Shown here one piece after another: positions 35,860-49,640 of a stretch of DNA of 64,000 nucleotides. Source of the DNA: Alisma plantago-aquatica (lineage: Eukaryota; Streptophyta; Magnoliopsida; Alismatales; Alismataceae); NCBI GenBank assembly GCA_963693085.1, contig OY856409.1:520501303-520565302 (forward strand), read 5' to 3'. Position 1 is the first letter of the stretch; the number at the start of each line of letters is the position of its first letter. The notes below the pieces were generated by a model. The model was given only the letters and a program-made list of their open reading frames with translations, ran no database searches and had not been told where the DNA came from. The translations under genes and the position numbers were made by a program.

Positions 35860-38800
35860 TTTAACACCCATATTTTCATAACACATGAGCGGAAGCTATA
35901 TTTTTTTCTTTCATCTAGGAGAGTCCCAAACATGATAATCATTGCAATTAATGTAAATGAAACCCTTTGCGTTGAGTAAAACTGATTCATACATAGTCAT
36001 TGATAAAAAGGAAACTACAACTCATCTAATATACTCTGGTAATAAGACTATGCATAAAAAGAGATGTCTAAACTCTGGACCGTCTCAGTAGATGGCACCC
36101 CACTACGCAAGATTGAAAATCTCCTGGACCTTTATTTGTTCCTTTGATCCTCAGCTGCTACAAATCCTGCAGACATCGCTTCCCCAACCATGCATTGGGA
36201 AAATTAGTCATTCGAGTAAGTGGCATGAGTATTCTAAAAATATACATTGTTAAAGGACTAGAATATTACAAAAGATTCTTGAACAATATAAATATTAAAC
36301 GAGCATTAAACTCTTATTAAAGTATGTAACATATTCTCTCTTATTACTTAATTTGAAATCTTATCTTTCTACCTTATCTTTCTCTGGAGACATGTACCCT
36401 AGTACATGGATCTCAGACCTACACCAAAGTGTTTGGGTCATACTTATCTTATCTAATTCCCTCTCATCATACTCATGGATGAGATTATGGGCATGCTCTA
36501 AACTAAGATATATTCTACTTATGATTTTTATCTGATTGTGGACACCATTATACAATAAGTCCTCCTTTGTTGACACTGAAGTGTCCTCTATGGTACAATG
36601 CACCCTCTATTGGCATAAATGCCCTCTGTTGACACCAAAGTGTCCTCTATGGTGCAACGCACCCTCTGTTGACACAATGCACCCTCTCTTGACACCGAAG
36701 TGTCCTCTATGGTGCAGCGCACCCCCTGTGACACCAGCAGTGTCTGGAACAGTGCACCCTCTAAATCGTCCCAGGACTCTCTGGTGAGGACTTATTATAT
36801 AATGTATTATGTAAATGTTTTGAATTAATTATCTTAAGTCTAGTCTTACTAAACTCGAAATCTGAACTTATTTGAAACTGAGTACTGAACATGTACTGAA
36901 TCGTGAATCTGAATCTGAATCTGAATCTCTGCTCTTAAATTCTATATCGAATCTATTACTGAAATGTGAATATGTATCACAAATTACTACGTAATTGAGA
37001 TTGGGTCTACAACCCTTATCATGTATCTTTATTCTATATCTGACTACTCAGGCACTGAGTGATTTAAGTTTGAATCTAAATCTATCATTCTCATTACCTG
37101 GGTAAACTTTATTCTAAAACTCTTATTTGGTATACTTACTTCATTTATACCAATTATGTGATAAAGGAGTCTAATATCTTAGGATAAAGGATCTAAAATG
37201 AGCATATAAATACTAAGTATACCAAGTAGCTTAAGTCAATTTTATGAAAGTATCTTAAGTACAACATATCTAAAAATATGAATTCTGACAAGATGGTGCA
37301 ATCCTTCTTATAAAATATGATGTTACCCTGAACCTTAATGTTTGCATATGAACTTCAATATTAAACCTTAAATATCAAAATAGAAATCTTATAAAATATT
37401 ATCTTGCAACTTAATCATAGTTTAATGCATCATCATCTCATAATATTATTCTAAACTCATTGTACAATTTGTTCTTATCCTAATAGTACCTCTATTCTAA
37501 AAATTGGACCATATCTTAATATGTTCAAAACTTATATTTTTCACATTATAGTTAACTTATAGATATTACTCATTATAAGAAATATGATTAACTTATTAGC
37601 TCTTAGATTCTCTACATATATAAGACATCTTAAACTCATATTTCTAATTGAAATCTAAATACAACATTATATCTATAAATATGTGAAATCCTAATAGCAT
37701 AATTATACTTTAAAACTCAATAAAAGTATCCCAAATCATCAGCTAAGTATGGCTATCTCATCTTGAATCTTTATTCATCAATTTAAATCATTTCTAAGAA
37801 ATCTTATAGAAACATGACTCTTTAACTCTCTCATGGACCTGGTACATGAGTCACAACCATTTTGAGCAACATATCTCTATTTGAGATTTTGAGCACATGA
37901 ACTTATGTAATAATAGAAGTATGAGTAAGATATTATTTGTATACCTTTACATTAAAAATATTAGAACATTGAACCACATGAACCATGAAATTCTAATGTA
38001 AAAATTCTGAGCTTAAAAATATGAATATTCATGGGCATGAACCACTTACCTCTTGTACAGATGGTATCGGTAAGGAAGTCTCAATTCCAAGTTCCATAAC
38101 TTTAATAACTTGGATATCGTCATAGTTTTATCAGTCCAAGCCTATGTTCCCTCGTTCTATTTCTAAATCTCAAATCCTATCTTCCTAGCTATATATACCA
38201 ATTTAGGGTTCTTACAAATAACTTTAATCTATGATCATTATAAAATATTGGCGTTGAAATAAAATAAAACTCATACTATATAATCAATATTATCTTTATA
38301 CTCAAATAAGACATAAATTGCCTTATGCACTCTTATGAACATATAGATCATATAAGAAGAAAATCTCAAACATAGTCATATATACTAATCGTACTTGACT
38401 CTATAAAGAAATCAAATTAAAACCCATTTAGATAAATAATATCAGACTTAATTAGGCATATATATCACTTATTGTCTCAAGATAATCATCCATTATTCTA
38501 GATAATGGCCACTCAGGTACGAAATTAAATACTAATATGATAACACAAGAAACACCATCAAATCTCTAGAAAATTAATCATTTAATATATAAAGATCATT
38601 TTTTAAAATATCAGGTCATTTCATAATCAGATCATGGGTGAAATACCCAAAATACCCTTATTAGGGTTTAAATCAAAAACCTTAATTAAACTTCATATAA
38701 CAAAGATCAGACTTTGAAACCAAGTTAAGTATATTAAGATACACATTTAGTAAAATTTACATGAATTTCTAAAGTCATTTGCTATTTTTAAGTGACCAAA

Positions 38801-40302
38801 CTTCAAAGTCATATAGTTTAGAACACACTGTATTTAATAAATATCAGATATCAAAATCATAATCTACAAGTATTTTTACGTGATAGTACTCATCATGATA
38901 TTTCTGTAGGTATCTTGTTTGTCCCAAACTAAGCTCTACATCTCAAGATATGAATTTTCAAATAGAGTACCTTTTAGATGATTGTTGTTCGTTCAAAGTT
39001 GATCTGATGGTGAGCTCCCTTGAGCAACGCTCGCGACCCTCTGCCTTCTTCACTCGATAACTAAAAGGGGGTGTTTCCCCTATTTCACGCCCAAAACGGA
39101 GCAGCCGTTTGGAGAGCTCGACGGCCGATGACCAGGCCCTCGTATCGCGAGGTGCAGCTCTCCTTGGCTACGACTTGGATCGCCTGGATGAGCAGCACCG
39201 CCGATGCTAAAGGAAGGGGGAACGTTCGAAGGTCTAAGTGGAACAACCCACAACTGCCACCTATCTCCGGCCCATCTATCTCTGCCCTCGATCTCCTTTT
39301 CTACTTCTCTGATTCACATCAAACCCTAGATCTAGGCATGCGGGGTGGATCCATGAGGTTTTTATAGAATCTTGCCCAAAGGATCTTGGATGGAGCCCCT
39401 TCTTCAACAGACTCGGTTCAGGTCTGTAAAATAGGGGTCACATTTCTATAGTGCGTGAGGACTGGGGTCACCCCCCTTTTTATTTTATTTTTATTTTTGC
39501 ATAAAAGTCCAATCTATAGAAATAATTCCACATACCACCACATGGCCCCGTTTGAACTCAACTTTTAGGATAACCGATATATTCTCATTATCTTGTTATG
39601 GAAAAGATATCATCTCCAAATTAAATAAAAAGACACACCAAAAATATCTTTTAATTAATTGTTGAATAATTACAAATTTAGTTACCTAGGCCTCTAAGTA
39701 AATCAAAATCATCTAAAATTTCTCCCACCATCTTATATTCTAATTAGTCGTCTACTAAAATTATTATCAGCACTTATTATACAGGCTACATATTATATTC
39801 CCAATTTTGTACTTCAAGGACCCATTTGTGAATCTTGATTGGTTCAATCATGATTGAATAACATTCTAGGTCCCCTAGACCGTTCCCTGATCTTTCAAAA
39901 GGTTTAATATCTATTCTCGATTATGGAACTAAAGCATGAATCAATATAACCTCAATGGAAGCTTTTATACGATACGGTAGGTCAACATTGCTTTACTTCC
40001 TTAATAATGAGACCTAAGTTGGTCTAGAGCTCAAACGTGTAACTCAAGTCTTCATATTATATATGTTCATCACATTATTATTCACAAGAATAATTCATTC
40101 GTATTCATCTATACCTGACTACAATAATGTACATTTAAGCCGTCATGTGTGTATTGGTTGACCAGATTACTTGTATTACAAATTTGTGAACTTGATTACA
40201 TATCTAGCCATGTTACATTCATTAGGTCCCTTGGCATACATGCATTTACTAGAAAACCCCACATTAAAGGCTTACATTAGTTATGAAATTGAGAATATTA
40301 CA
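35860..40302 (-). mobile_element. LTR2
   Basis: 4443 bp. The plus-view start is TTTAACACCC (TG changed to TT) and the end is ATTACA. It contains the hairpin array, the TATA box at 39366-39359 and the GC-rich region. Diagnostic words at its left end (GGAGAGTCCCAAAC, CTGCTACAAATCCT, CATCGCTTCCCC) agree with LTR4 and differ from LTR1, LTR3 and LTR5. Confidence 0.9.
36560..36765. repeat. Hairpin array of LTR2
   Basis: Same arrangement as in LTR1: GACAC-TGAA-GTGTC, GGCAT-AA-ATGCC (perfect, mismatched in LTR1), GACAC-CAAA-GTGTC, GGTGC-AAC-GCACC, GACAC-CGAA-GTGTC, GGTGC-AGC-GCACC and GACAC-CAGCA-GTGTC. GGTACAATGCACC carries one mismatch. Confidence 0.85.
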
Positions 40303-40815
40303 ATTCTACCCACCTGAAAATAAATTTCGTCCTCAAAATTTCTCTAGGATACTACCCAACTTAGGGTTATGCTTACCTCTTCATTTACGTCTAATTAACA
40401 TATTGAGGTACACATTTTCAAAATGCTGAATGAAAAGAGATATGTAATGTATTTTCATAAAATATTTATGTAAGCATTATCTATTGCCTTGATTTATTGC
40501 TCAACTCATACTTAGGGTTTATGAAACTAAACTTGGCTCTATACTTAGGGCATCTACCTCAACCTTGTCATGACTTTCTAACATTAGGTTTACATGGTTG
40601 TCTAATCTTAGGTTCTTTAGGTAACTCCTACATTCCTAGATATGTGGTGATTAGGAACATACCCAGAGATGTGGGATTTTGACATGCTATCTCTCATTAA
40701 CCTACTAATACATGTGAATCTATCCCTAAACCCTAATCTCTTATCTTCAATCTAGGGTGACTTTGAGAATCATACTTGCCTAGTGGCCATTTACCAAATT
40801 GCTCTGATACCTTAT
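40303..40815 (-). mobile_element. Internal domain 2 (236-bp deletion)
   Basis: 513 bp. Compared with domain 1 it lacks exactly the segment equivalent to 35525-35760, joining ACATGTG to AATCTATCCC at 40716/40717. The primer-binding site (40812-40801) reads AGGTATCAGAGC, one base altered. It shares GAGAATCATAC with domain 4. Confidence 0.85.
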
Positions 40816-43800
40816 TGTAACACCCAAATTTTGATAACACATGAGCGGAAGCTATATTTTCTTTCTTTCATCTGGGAGTGTCACAAACATGATAATCATT
40901 GCAATTAAAGTAAATGAAACACTTTGCATTGAGTAAAACTGATTCATACATAGTCCTTTATAAAAAGGAAAACTACAACTCATCTAATATACTCTGGTAA
41001 TAAGACTATGCATAAAAAGAGATGTCTAAACTCTGTACTGTCTCGGTAGATGGCACCCCACTATGCAAGCTTTAAAATCTCCTAGACATTTATTTGTTCC
41101 TTTGATCCTCAGCTGCTCCAAATCATGCCAACATCGCGTCCCCAGCCATGCATTGGGAAAAAATTGTCGTTAGAGTAAGTGGCATGAGTATTCTAAAAAT
41201 ATACATTGTTAAAGGACTGGAATATTACAAAAGATTCTTGAACATTATAAATATGAAACCAACATTACACTCTGATTAAATTCTGTAACATATTCTCTCT
41301 TATTAATTAATCTGAAATCTTATCTTTCTACCTTATCTTTCTCTAGAGACATGTACCCTAGTACATGGATCTCAGACCTACACCAAAGTGCTTGGGTCAT
41401 ACTTATCTTATCTAATTCCCTCTCATCATACTCATGGATGAGATTATGGGCATGCTCTAAACTAAGATATCTTTTACTTACAAATTTTATCTGATTGTGG
41501 CCACAATTATACAATAAGTCCTTCTCTATTGACACCAAAGTGTCCTCTGTGGTGAAATGCACATTCTGTTGACATAAATGTCATATGTTGACACCGAAGT
41601 GTCCTCTATGGTGCAACACACCCTCTTTTGGCACAATGTTCCCTCTGTTGACACTGAAGTGTCCTCTATGGTGAAACACACCCTCTGTAACACCCGCAGT
41701 GTTTGGCGCAGTGCACCCTCTGAATCGTCTCGAGACTCTCTGGTGAGTACTTATTATATAATGTATTATGTGAAGGTTTTGAATTTATTATCTTAAATCT
41801 AGTCTTACTAAACTCTGAATCTGAACTTATCCAAACCTGAGTACTGAACATGTACTGAATCTTGAATCTGAATCTGAATCTCTGCTCTTAAATTTTGAAT
41901 TGAATCTATTACTGAAATGTGAATATGTATCACAAATTACTACGTAATTGAGATTGGGTCTACAACCCTTATCATGTATCTTTATTCAATACCTGACTAC
42001 TCAAGCACTGAGTGAATTAAGTTTGAATCTAAATCTGGTATTCTCATTACTTGGGTAAACTTTATTCTAAAACTATGATTTGGTAAACTTACTTCATTTA
42101 TACCAATTATGTGATAAATGAGTCTAATATCTTAGGAGAAAGGATCTGAAATGAAAATAGAAATACTAAGTATACCAAGTAGCTTAAGTCAAGTTTATGA
42201 AAGTATCTTAAGTACAACATATCTAAAAATATGAATTCTTACAAGATGGTGCAATCCTTCTTATTCAATATGATGCTACCCCGAACCTTAATGTTTGCAT
42301 ATGAACTTACATATTAAACCTTAAATATCAAAATAGAAATCTTATAAAATATTGTCTGACAACTTAATCATAGCATGATGCATCATCATCTCATAATATT
42401 ATTCTAAACTCATTGTACAATTTGTTCTTATCCCTATAGTACCTCTATTCTAAAAATTGGACCATATCTTAATATGTTCAAAACTTATATTTTTCACATT
42501 ATAGTTAACTTATAGATATTACTCATTATAAGAAATCTGATTAGCTTATTAGGTCTTAGATTCTCCACATATATAAGACATCTTAATCTCATATTTCTAA
42601 TTGAAATCTAAATACAACATTATATCTATAAATATGAGAAATCCTAATAGCATAATTATACTTTAAAACTCAATAAAAGTATCCCAATTCATTAGCTAAG
42701 TATGGATGTTTCATCTTGAATCTTTATTCATCAATTTAAATTATTTTTAAGAAATCTTATAGAAACATGACTCTTTAACTCTCTCATGGACCTGGTACAT
42801 GAGTCACAACCATTTTTAGCAACTTATCTCTATTTGAGATTTTGAGCACATGAGCTTATGTAATCATACAAGTATGAGGAAGATCTTATTTGTATACCTT
42901 TACATTAAAAATCTTATAACATTGAACCACATGAACCATGCAATTCTAATGTAAACATTATGAGCTTAAAAATATGAATACTCATGGGCATGAACCACTT
43001 ACCTCTTGTACAGATGCAATCGATAAGGAAGTCTCGATTCCAAGTTCCATAACTTTAATAACCCAGATATCATCATAGTTTTATTTTTCCAAGCCTATGT
43101 TCCCTCTTTCTATTTCTAAATCTCAAATCATGTCTTCCTAACTATATATACCAACTTAGGGTTCTTAAACATAACTTTAGTCTATGATCACCATAAAATA
43201 TTAGCGTTGAAATAAAATAAAACTCATACTATATAATCAATATTATCTTTATACTCAAATAAGACATAAATCGTCTTATGCACTCATATGAACATATAGA
43301 TCATATAAGAAGAAAATATCAAACATAGCCATATATACTAATCTTACTTGACTCTATTACGAAATCAAATTAAAAACCATTTAGATAAATAATATCAGAC
43401 TTAATAAGGCATATATATCACTTATTGTCTCAAGATAATCATCCATTATTCTATATAATGGCCACTCAGGTCCGAAATTAAATACTAATATGATAACACA
43501 AGAAACTCCATCAAATCTCTATAAAATTAATCATTTAATATAGTAAGATCATGTATTAAAATATCAGGTCATTTTGTAATCAGATAATGGGTGAAATACC
43601 CAAAATACCTTTATTAGGGTTTAAATCAAAAACCTTTATAAGACTTCATATAACAAAGATCAGGCTTTGAAATCATGTTGTGCATATTAAGATACACATT
43701 CAATAAAAATTGTATGAATTTCTAAAGTCATTTGCTATTTTTAATTAACCAAACTTCAAAGTCATATAGTTTTAAACACACTATATTTAATAAATATCAC

Positions 43801-45255
43801 ATATCAAAATCATAATCTAGAAGTATTTTTATGTGAAAGTTCTCATCATGATCTTTATGTAGGTATCTTGTTAGTCCCAAACTGAGCTCTACACCTCAAG
43901 ATATGCATTTTCAAATTGAGTACCTTTTAGATGATTGTTGTCTGTTCAAAGTTGATTTGATGGTGAGCTCCCTTAAGATGCGCTCACAGCCCTCCACCTT
44001 CTTCACCTGATAACCAAAAGGGGGTGTTTCCCCTGTTTCACGCTCAAAACAGAGTAGCCGCTTGAAGAGCTCGACGGCTGATGACCAGGCCCTCCTAACG
44101 CGAGGTGCAACCCTCCTTGGTTGCGGCTTGGATCGCCTGGATGAGCGGCGTCGTCGATGCTAAAGGAAGGGGGCACATTCGAAGGTACAAGTGGAAGAAC
44201 CCACATCCACAACCTATCCCCGGCCCATCCGTCTCAACCCTCGATCTCCTTTTCTACTTCTCCGATTCACATCAACGCCTTCTAGGTGTGTGAGGCTCCA
44301 AACTCAGGATCCATGAGGTTTTTATAGAATCTTACCCAAAGGATCTTAGACGGAGCCCCTTCTTCATCGGACTCTATTTAGGTCTGTAAAATAGGGGTCG
44401 CAACTCTCCAGGCCACAAGGACTGGGGTCGCCCCCCTTTTTTTATTTTTATTTTTGCATTAAAGTCCAATCTATAGAAATAATTCCACAGACCACCACAT
44501 GACCCCGTTTGAACTCAAATTTTGTGATAACTGATATATTATCTTTATCTTGTTATGAAAAAGATATCAACTCCAAATTAATTAAAAATACACTCCAAAA
44601 ATATCTTTTAATTAATTTTTGAATAATTACAAATTTAATTACCTAGGCCTCTAAGTAAATCAAAATCATCTAAAATTTCTCCCACCATCTTATATTCTAA
44701 TTAGCCATCTACTAAAATTATTATCAGCACTTATTATGAGGGCTACATACTATATTCCCAATTTTGTACTTCAAGGACCCATTTGTGAATTTTAATTGGT
44801 TCAATCATGATTGAATAATGTTCTAGGACCCCAGACCATTCCATGATCTTTCAAAAGGTCCAATATCTATTCTCAATTATGGAACTAAAGCATGAATCAA
44901 TATGACCTCAATGGAAGATTGTATATGATACAATGGGTCAACATTGCTTTACTTTCTTAATAATGAGACCTAAGTTGGTCTAGAACTCAAACCAGTAACT
45001 CAAGTCTTCATATTACATATGTTCATCACATTATTATTCACAAGAATAATTCATTCATATTCATCTACACCTGACTACAATCACATACATTTAAGCGATC
45101 ATGTGTGTATTGGTTGATCAGATTACTTATATTACAAATTTGTGAACTTAGTTACATACCTAGCCATGTTAGGTTCATTAGGTCCCTTGGCATACACTTA
45201 CTAGAAAACACCACATTAAAGGCTTACATTACATATGAAATTGAGAATTGTTACA
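40816..45255 (-). mobile_element. LTR3
   Basis: 4440 bp, TGTAACACCC to TTGTTACA in plus view. TATA box at 44326-44319. At its left end it groups with LTR1 and LTR5 (GGGAGTGTCACAAAC, CATCGCGTCCCC). At its right end it groups with LTR1 (CCATGATCTTTC, TATTCTCAATTATGG, TTGTATATGATAC). The small LTR frame is closed by stops. Confidence 0.9.
41530..41722. repeat. Hairpin array of LTR3 (partly decayed)
   Basis: GACAC-CAAA-GTGTC, GACAC-CGAA-GTGTC and GACAC-TGAA-GTGTC remain perfect. The GGTGC/GCACC and GGCAC/GTGCC members have lost pairing at one or more positions (GGTGAAATGCACA, GACATAAATGTCA). It is the most eroded of the five arrays. Confidence 0.75.
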
Positions 45256-46005
45256 ATTCTACCCCACCTTAAAATAAATTTCTTCCTCAAAATTTCTTTA
45301 GGATACTACCCACCTTAGGGTTATTCTTACCTCTTCATTTATTGCTAATTAACATATTGAGGTACACATGTTCAAAATTTTGCATGAAAAGAGATATGTA
45401 ATGTATTTTCATAAAATATTTATGTAAGCATTATCTATTACCTTGATTTATTGCTCAACTCATACTTAGGATTTATGAAACTAAACTTGGCTCTATACTT
45501 AGGGCATCTACCTCAACCTTGTCATGACTTTCTAACATTAGGTTTACATGGTTGTCTAATCTTAGGTTCTTTAGGTAACTCCTACTTTCCTAGATATGTG
45601 GTGATTAGGCACATACCCATAGATGTGGGATTCTGACATGCTATCTCTCATTAACCTACTAATACATGTGTCCCATACCACACAGGCCAGTAAGGAATGA
45701 GAGGTTTATCAAAGTCTAGTGCTTATGACATTCCTCATCAATTCTCAATAGGCTGGCCATAACCATTGACAATGGAGAAGCAACATCATTAGCTAGGGTT
45801 AGGTTGAAACATGAGACCTAGAGTAGGTAAACATCTATCTCTAACATCTCTATTTTGCTAAGGTAAAAACTCTTAGTCATTCTAGGTCATTGTATCTTTC
45901 TCTGGGAATCTATCCCTAAACCATAATCTCTTATCTTCAATCTAGGGTGACTCTGAGAAACATACTTACCTAGTGGCCATTTACCAAATTGCTCTGACAC
46001 CATAT
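45256..46005 (-). mobile_element. Internal domain 3
   Basis: 750 bp, full length. The primer-binding site (46002-45991) reads TGGTGTCAGAGC, one transition from consensus. It shares GAGAAACATAC with domain 1, consistent with a two-unit period in the array. Confidence 0.85.
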
Positions 46006-46714
46006 TGTAACACCCAGATTTTCATAACACATGAGCGGAATCTATATTTTTTTTCTTTCATCCAGGAGAGTCCCAAACATGATAATCATTGCAATTAATA
46101 TAAATGAAACACTTTGCGTTGATTAAAACTGATTCATACATAGTCCTTGATAAAAAGGAAACTACAACTCATCTAATATACTCTGGTAATAAGACTATGC
46201 ATAAAACGAGATGTCTAAACTCTGGACCATCTCGGTAGATGGCACCCCACTAGGAAAGATCGAAAATCTCCAAGACCTTTATGTGTTCCTTTGATCCTCA
46301 GCTGCTACAAATCCTACGGGCATCGCTTCCCCAACCATGCATTTGGAAAAAATATTCGTTAGAGTAAGTGGCATGAGTATTCTAAAATTATACATTGTTA
46401 AAGGACTGGAATATTACAAAAGATTCTTGAACATTATAAATATGAAACGAAAATTAAACTCTAATTAAAGTTTGTAACATATTCTCTCTTATTACTTAAT
46501 TTGAAATCTTATCTTTCTACCTTATCTTTCTCTGGAGACATGTACCTTGGTACATAGAACTCAGACCTACACAAAAGTGCTTGGGTCATACTTATCTTAT
46601 CTAATTCCCTCTCATCATACTCATGGATGAGATTATGGAATTGCTCTAAACTAAGAAATCTTTTACTTATGATTTTTATCTAATTGTGGCCACCATTATA
46701 CAATAAGTCATCCT

Positions 46715-46910
46715 CTATTAACATCGAAGTGTCCTCTGTGGTGCAATGCACCCTCTGTTGGCATGAATGCCGTCTGTTGACACCGAAGTGTCCTCTATGG
46801 TGCAACGCACCCTCTGTTGGCACAACATGCCCTCTGTTGACACCGAAGTGTCCTCTATGGTGCAGTGCACCCTCTGTGACACCCATAGTGTCAGGCATAG
46901 TGCGCCCTCT
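46715..46910. repeat. Hairpin array of LTR4
   Basis: Clear members: GGTGC-AAT-GCACC, GGCAT-GA-ATGCC, GACAC-CGAA-GTGTC (two), GGTGC-AAC-GCACC, GGTGC-AGT-GCACC and GACAC-CCATA-GTGTC. Loops differ from the other LTRs while most stems stay paired. GGCACAACATGCC and GGCATAGTGCGCC are imperfect. Confidence 0.85.
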
Positions 46911-48871
46911 GAATCGTCACGGGATTCTCTAGTGAGGACTTATTATATAATGTATTATGTGAAGGTTTTGAATTAATTATCTTATGTCTAGTCTTACTAA
47001 ACTCTAAATCTAAACTTATTTGAAACTGAATACTGAACATGTATTAAATCTTGAATCTGAATCTGAATCTCTACTCTTAAATTCTAAATTAATTCTATTA
47101 CTAAAATTTGAATATGTATCACAAATTACTATGTAATTGAGATTGTGTCTACAACCCTTATCATGTATCTTTATTCAATATCTGACTACTCAGGCACTGA
47201 GTGATTTAAGTTTAGATCTAAATCTGGTATTCTCATTACCTGGGTAAACTTTATTATAAAACTCTGATTTGGTAAACTTACTTCATTTATACCAATTATG
47301 TGATAAACGAGTCAAATATCTTAGGAGAAAGGATCTAAAATGAATATAGAAATACTAAGTATACCAAGTAGCTTAAGTCAAGTTTATGAAAGTATCTTAA
47401 GTACAACATATCTAAAAATATGAATTCTGACAAGATGGTGCAATCCTTCTTATTAAATATGATGTTACCCTAAACCTTAATGTTTGCATATGAACTTACA
47501 TATTAAACCTTAAATATCAAAATAGAAATCATATAAAATATTGTCTTGCAACTTAATCATAGCTCAATGCATCATCATCTCATAATATTATTATAAACTC
47601 ATTGTACAATTTGTTCTTATCCCAATAGTACCTCTATTCTAAAAATTGGACCATATCATAATATGTTCAAAACTTGTATTTTTCACAATATAGTTAACTT
47701 ATAGATATTACTCATTATAAGAAATCTGATTAACTTATTGGCTCTACGATTCTCTACATTTATAAGACATCTTAATCTCATATTTCTAATTGAAATCTAA
47801 ATACAACATTATATCTATAAATATGTGAAATCCTAATAGCATAATTATACTTTGAAGCTCAATAAAAGTATCCCAAATCATCGGCTAAGTATGGCTATCT
47901 CATCTTGAATCTTTATTCATCAATTTAAATAATTTCTAAGAAATCTTATAGAAACATGACTCTTTAACTCTCTCATGGACCTGGTACATGAGTCACAACC
48001 ATTTTGAGCAACATATCTCTTTTTGAGATTTTGAGCACATGAACTTATGTAATCATAGAAGTATGAGGAAGATCTTATTTGTATACCTTTACATTAAAAA
48101 TCTTAGAACATTGAACAACATGAACCATGAAAGTATAATGTAAACATATTGATCTTAAAAATATGAATACTCATGGGCATGAACCACTTACCTCTTGCAC
48201 AGATGGTATCAATAAGGAAGTCTCAATTCCAAGTTCCATAACTTTAATAACATAGATATCATCATAGTTTTATCAGTCCAAGCCTATGCTCCCTCTTTCT
48301 ATTTCTAAATCTCAAATCCCATCTTCCTAAATATATATACCAACTTAGGGTTCTTAAACATAACTTTAATCTATGATCACCATAAAATATTGGCATTGAA
48401 ATAAAATAAAACTCATACTATATAATCAATATTATCTTTATACTCAAATAAGACATAAATCATCTTATGCACTCATATGAACATATAGATCATATAAGAA
48501 GAAAATCTCAAACATAGTCATATATACTAATCTTACTTGACTCTATTATGAAATCAAATTAAAAACCATTTAGATAAATAATATTAGACTTAATTAGGCA
48601 TATCTATCACTTATTGTCTCAAGATAATCATACATTATTCTAGATAATGGCCACTCAGGTCCGAAATTAAATACTAATATGATAACACAAGAAACTCCAT
48701 CGAATCTCCCAAAAATTAATAATTTAATATAGTAATATAATGTATTAAAATATCAAGTCATTTTGTAATAAGATCATGGATGAAATACCCAAAATACCCT
48801 TATTAGGGTTTAAATCAAAAACCTTAACAAAACTTCATATAACAAAGATCAGGCTTTGAAATCATGTTAAC

Positions 48872-49066
48872 TATATTAAGATACACACCCGGCCAGCGTA
48901 TCTCATGTGGTAGGCACGGTGTCCCCCTCCGGGGGGAACCCGGGTTCGAGCCCCATGCTAAGCGCTGTATTTACCATCCGCCAGCTATCCGGGCTATGGC
49001 TGGACAAAGGACGCGGGGGAAGCCTGTAAAGGTTGTCATAATCCTTTTTTTATATTAAGATACACA
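48872..49066 (+). mobile_element. T-tailed tRNA-derived SINE with target duplication
   Basis: The body spans 48888-49050 (163 bp), flanked by the perfect 16-bp duplication TATATTAAGATACACA (48872-48887 and 49051-49066). It has a tRNA-like head with an A-box-like stretch (TCTCATGTGGTAGGCACGG) and a perfect B box, GGTTCGAGCCC (48943-48953), then an unrelated body, and ends in a run of six T. It is GC-rich in an AT-rich host. The other four LTRs have the empty site. SINEs are transcribed by RNA polymerase III from the A/B boxes and mobilised by a partner LINE. A 64-codon frame across it is not a gene. Confidence 0.92.
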
Positions 49067-49400
49067 TTCACTAAAATTTGTATGAATTTCTAAAGTCATT
49101 TGCTATTTTTAATTGACAAAACTTCAAAGTCATATAGTTTTGAACACACTATTTTTAATAAATAACAGATGTCAAAATCATAATCTAGAAGTATTTTTAT
49201 ATAATAGTACTCATCATGAGCTTTCCGTAGGTATCTTGTTTGTCCCAAACCGAGCTCTACATCTCAAGATATGAATTTTCAAATAGAGTGCCTTTTAGAT
49301 GATTGTTGTTTGTTCAAGGTTGATCTGACGGTGAGCCCCCTTGAGCAACGCTCGCAGCCCTCCGCCTTCTTCACTCGATAACCAAAAGGAGGTGTTTCCC

Positions 49401-49640
49401 CTATTTCATGCCCAAAATAGAGCAGTCACTTGGAGAGCTCGACGGCTGATGACCAGACCCTCCCAGCGTAAGGTGCAACCCTCCTTGACTGCGGCTTGGA
49501 TCGCCTAGATGAGTGGCGCTGTCGATGCTAAAGGAAGGGGGTGCATTCGAAGGTCCAAGTGGAAGAACCCACAGCTGCCACCTATCACCGGCCCATCTGT
49601 CTCTGCCCTCGATCTCCTTTTCTACTTCTCTGATTCGCAT
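49401..49640 (-). CDS. Small LTR reading frame, copy in LTR4
   Basis: Counterpart of the frame at 32456-32695: 79 codons from ATG, starting MRIREVEKEIEG and ending CSILGMK, with substitutions spread along the length but no stop or indel. The upstream TATA box is mutated here. Coding status is unproven, for the reasons given for the LTR1 copy. Confidence 0.3.
   Translation of the reverse strand: MRIREVEKEIEGRDRWAGDRWQLWVLPLGPSNAPPSFSIDSATHLGDPSRSQGGLHLTLGGSGHQPSSSPSDCSILGMK

Noticed and set aside
36560..36765. A CRISPR-like array
   Set aside because: Repeats are 13-15 bp hairpins of three kinds with 4-7 bp spacers, in a plant retroelement and with no cas genes; spacing and context do not fit.
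48891..48960. A tRNA gene suggested by the perfect B box GGTTCGAGCCC
   Set aside because: The sequence cannot be folded into a full cloverleaf by eye, continues into an unrelated T-ending body, and is framed by a 16-bp target duplication; it is a SINE.
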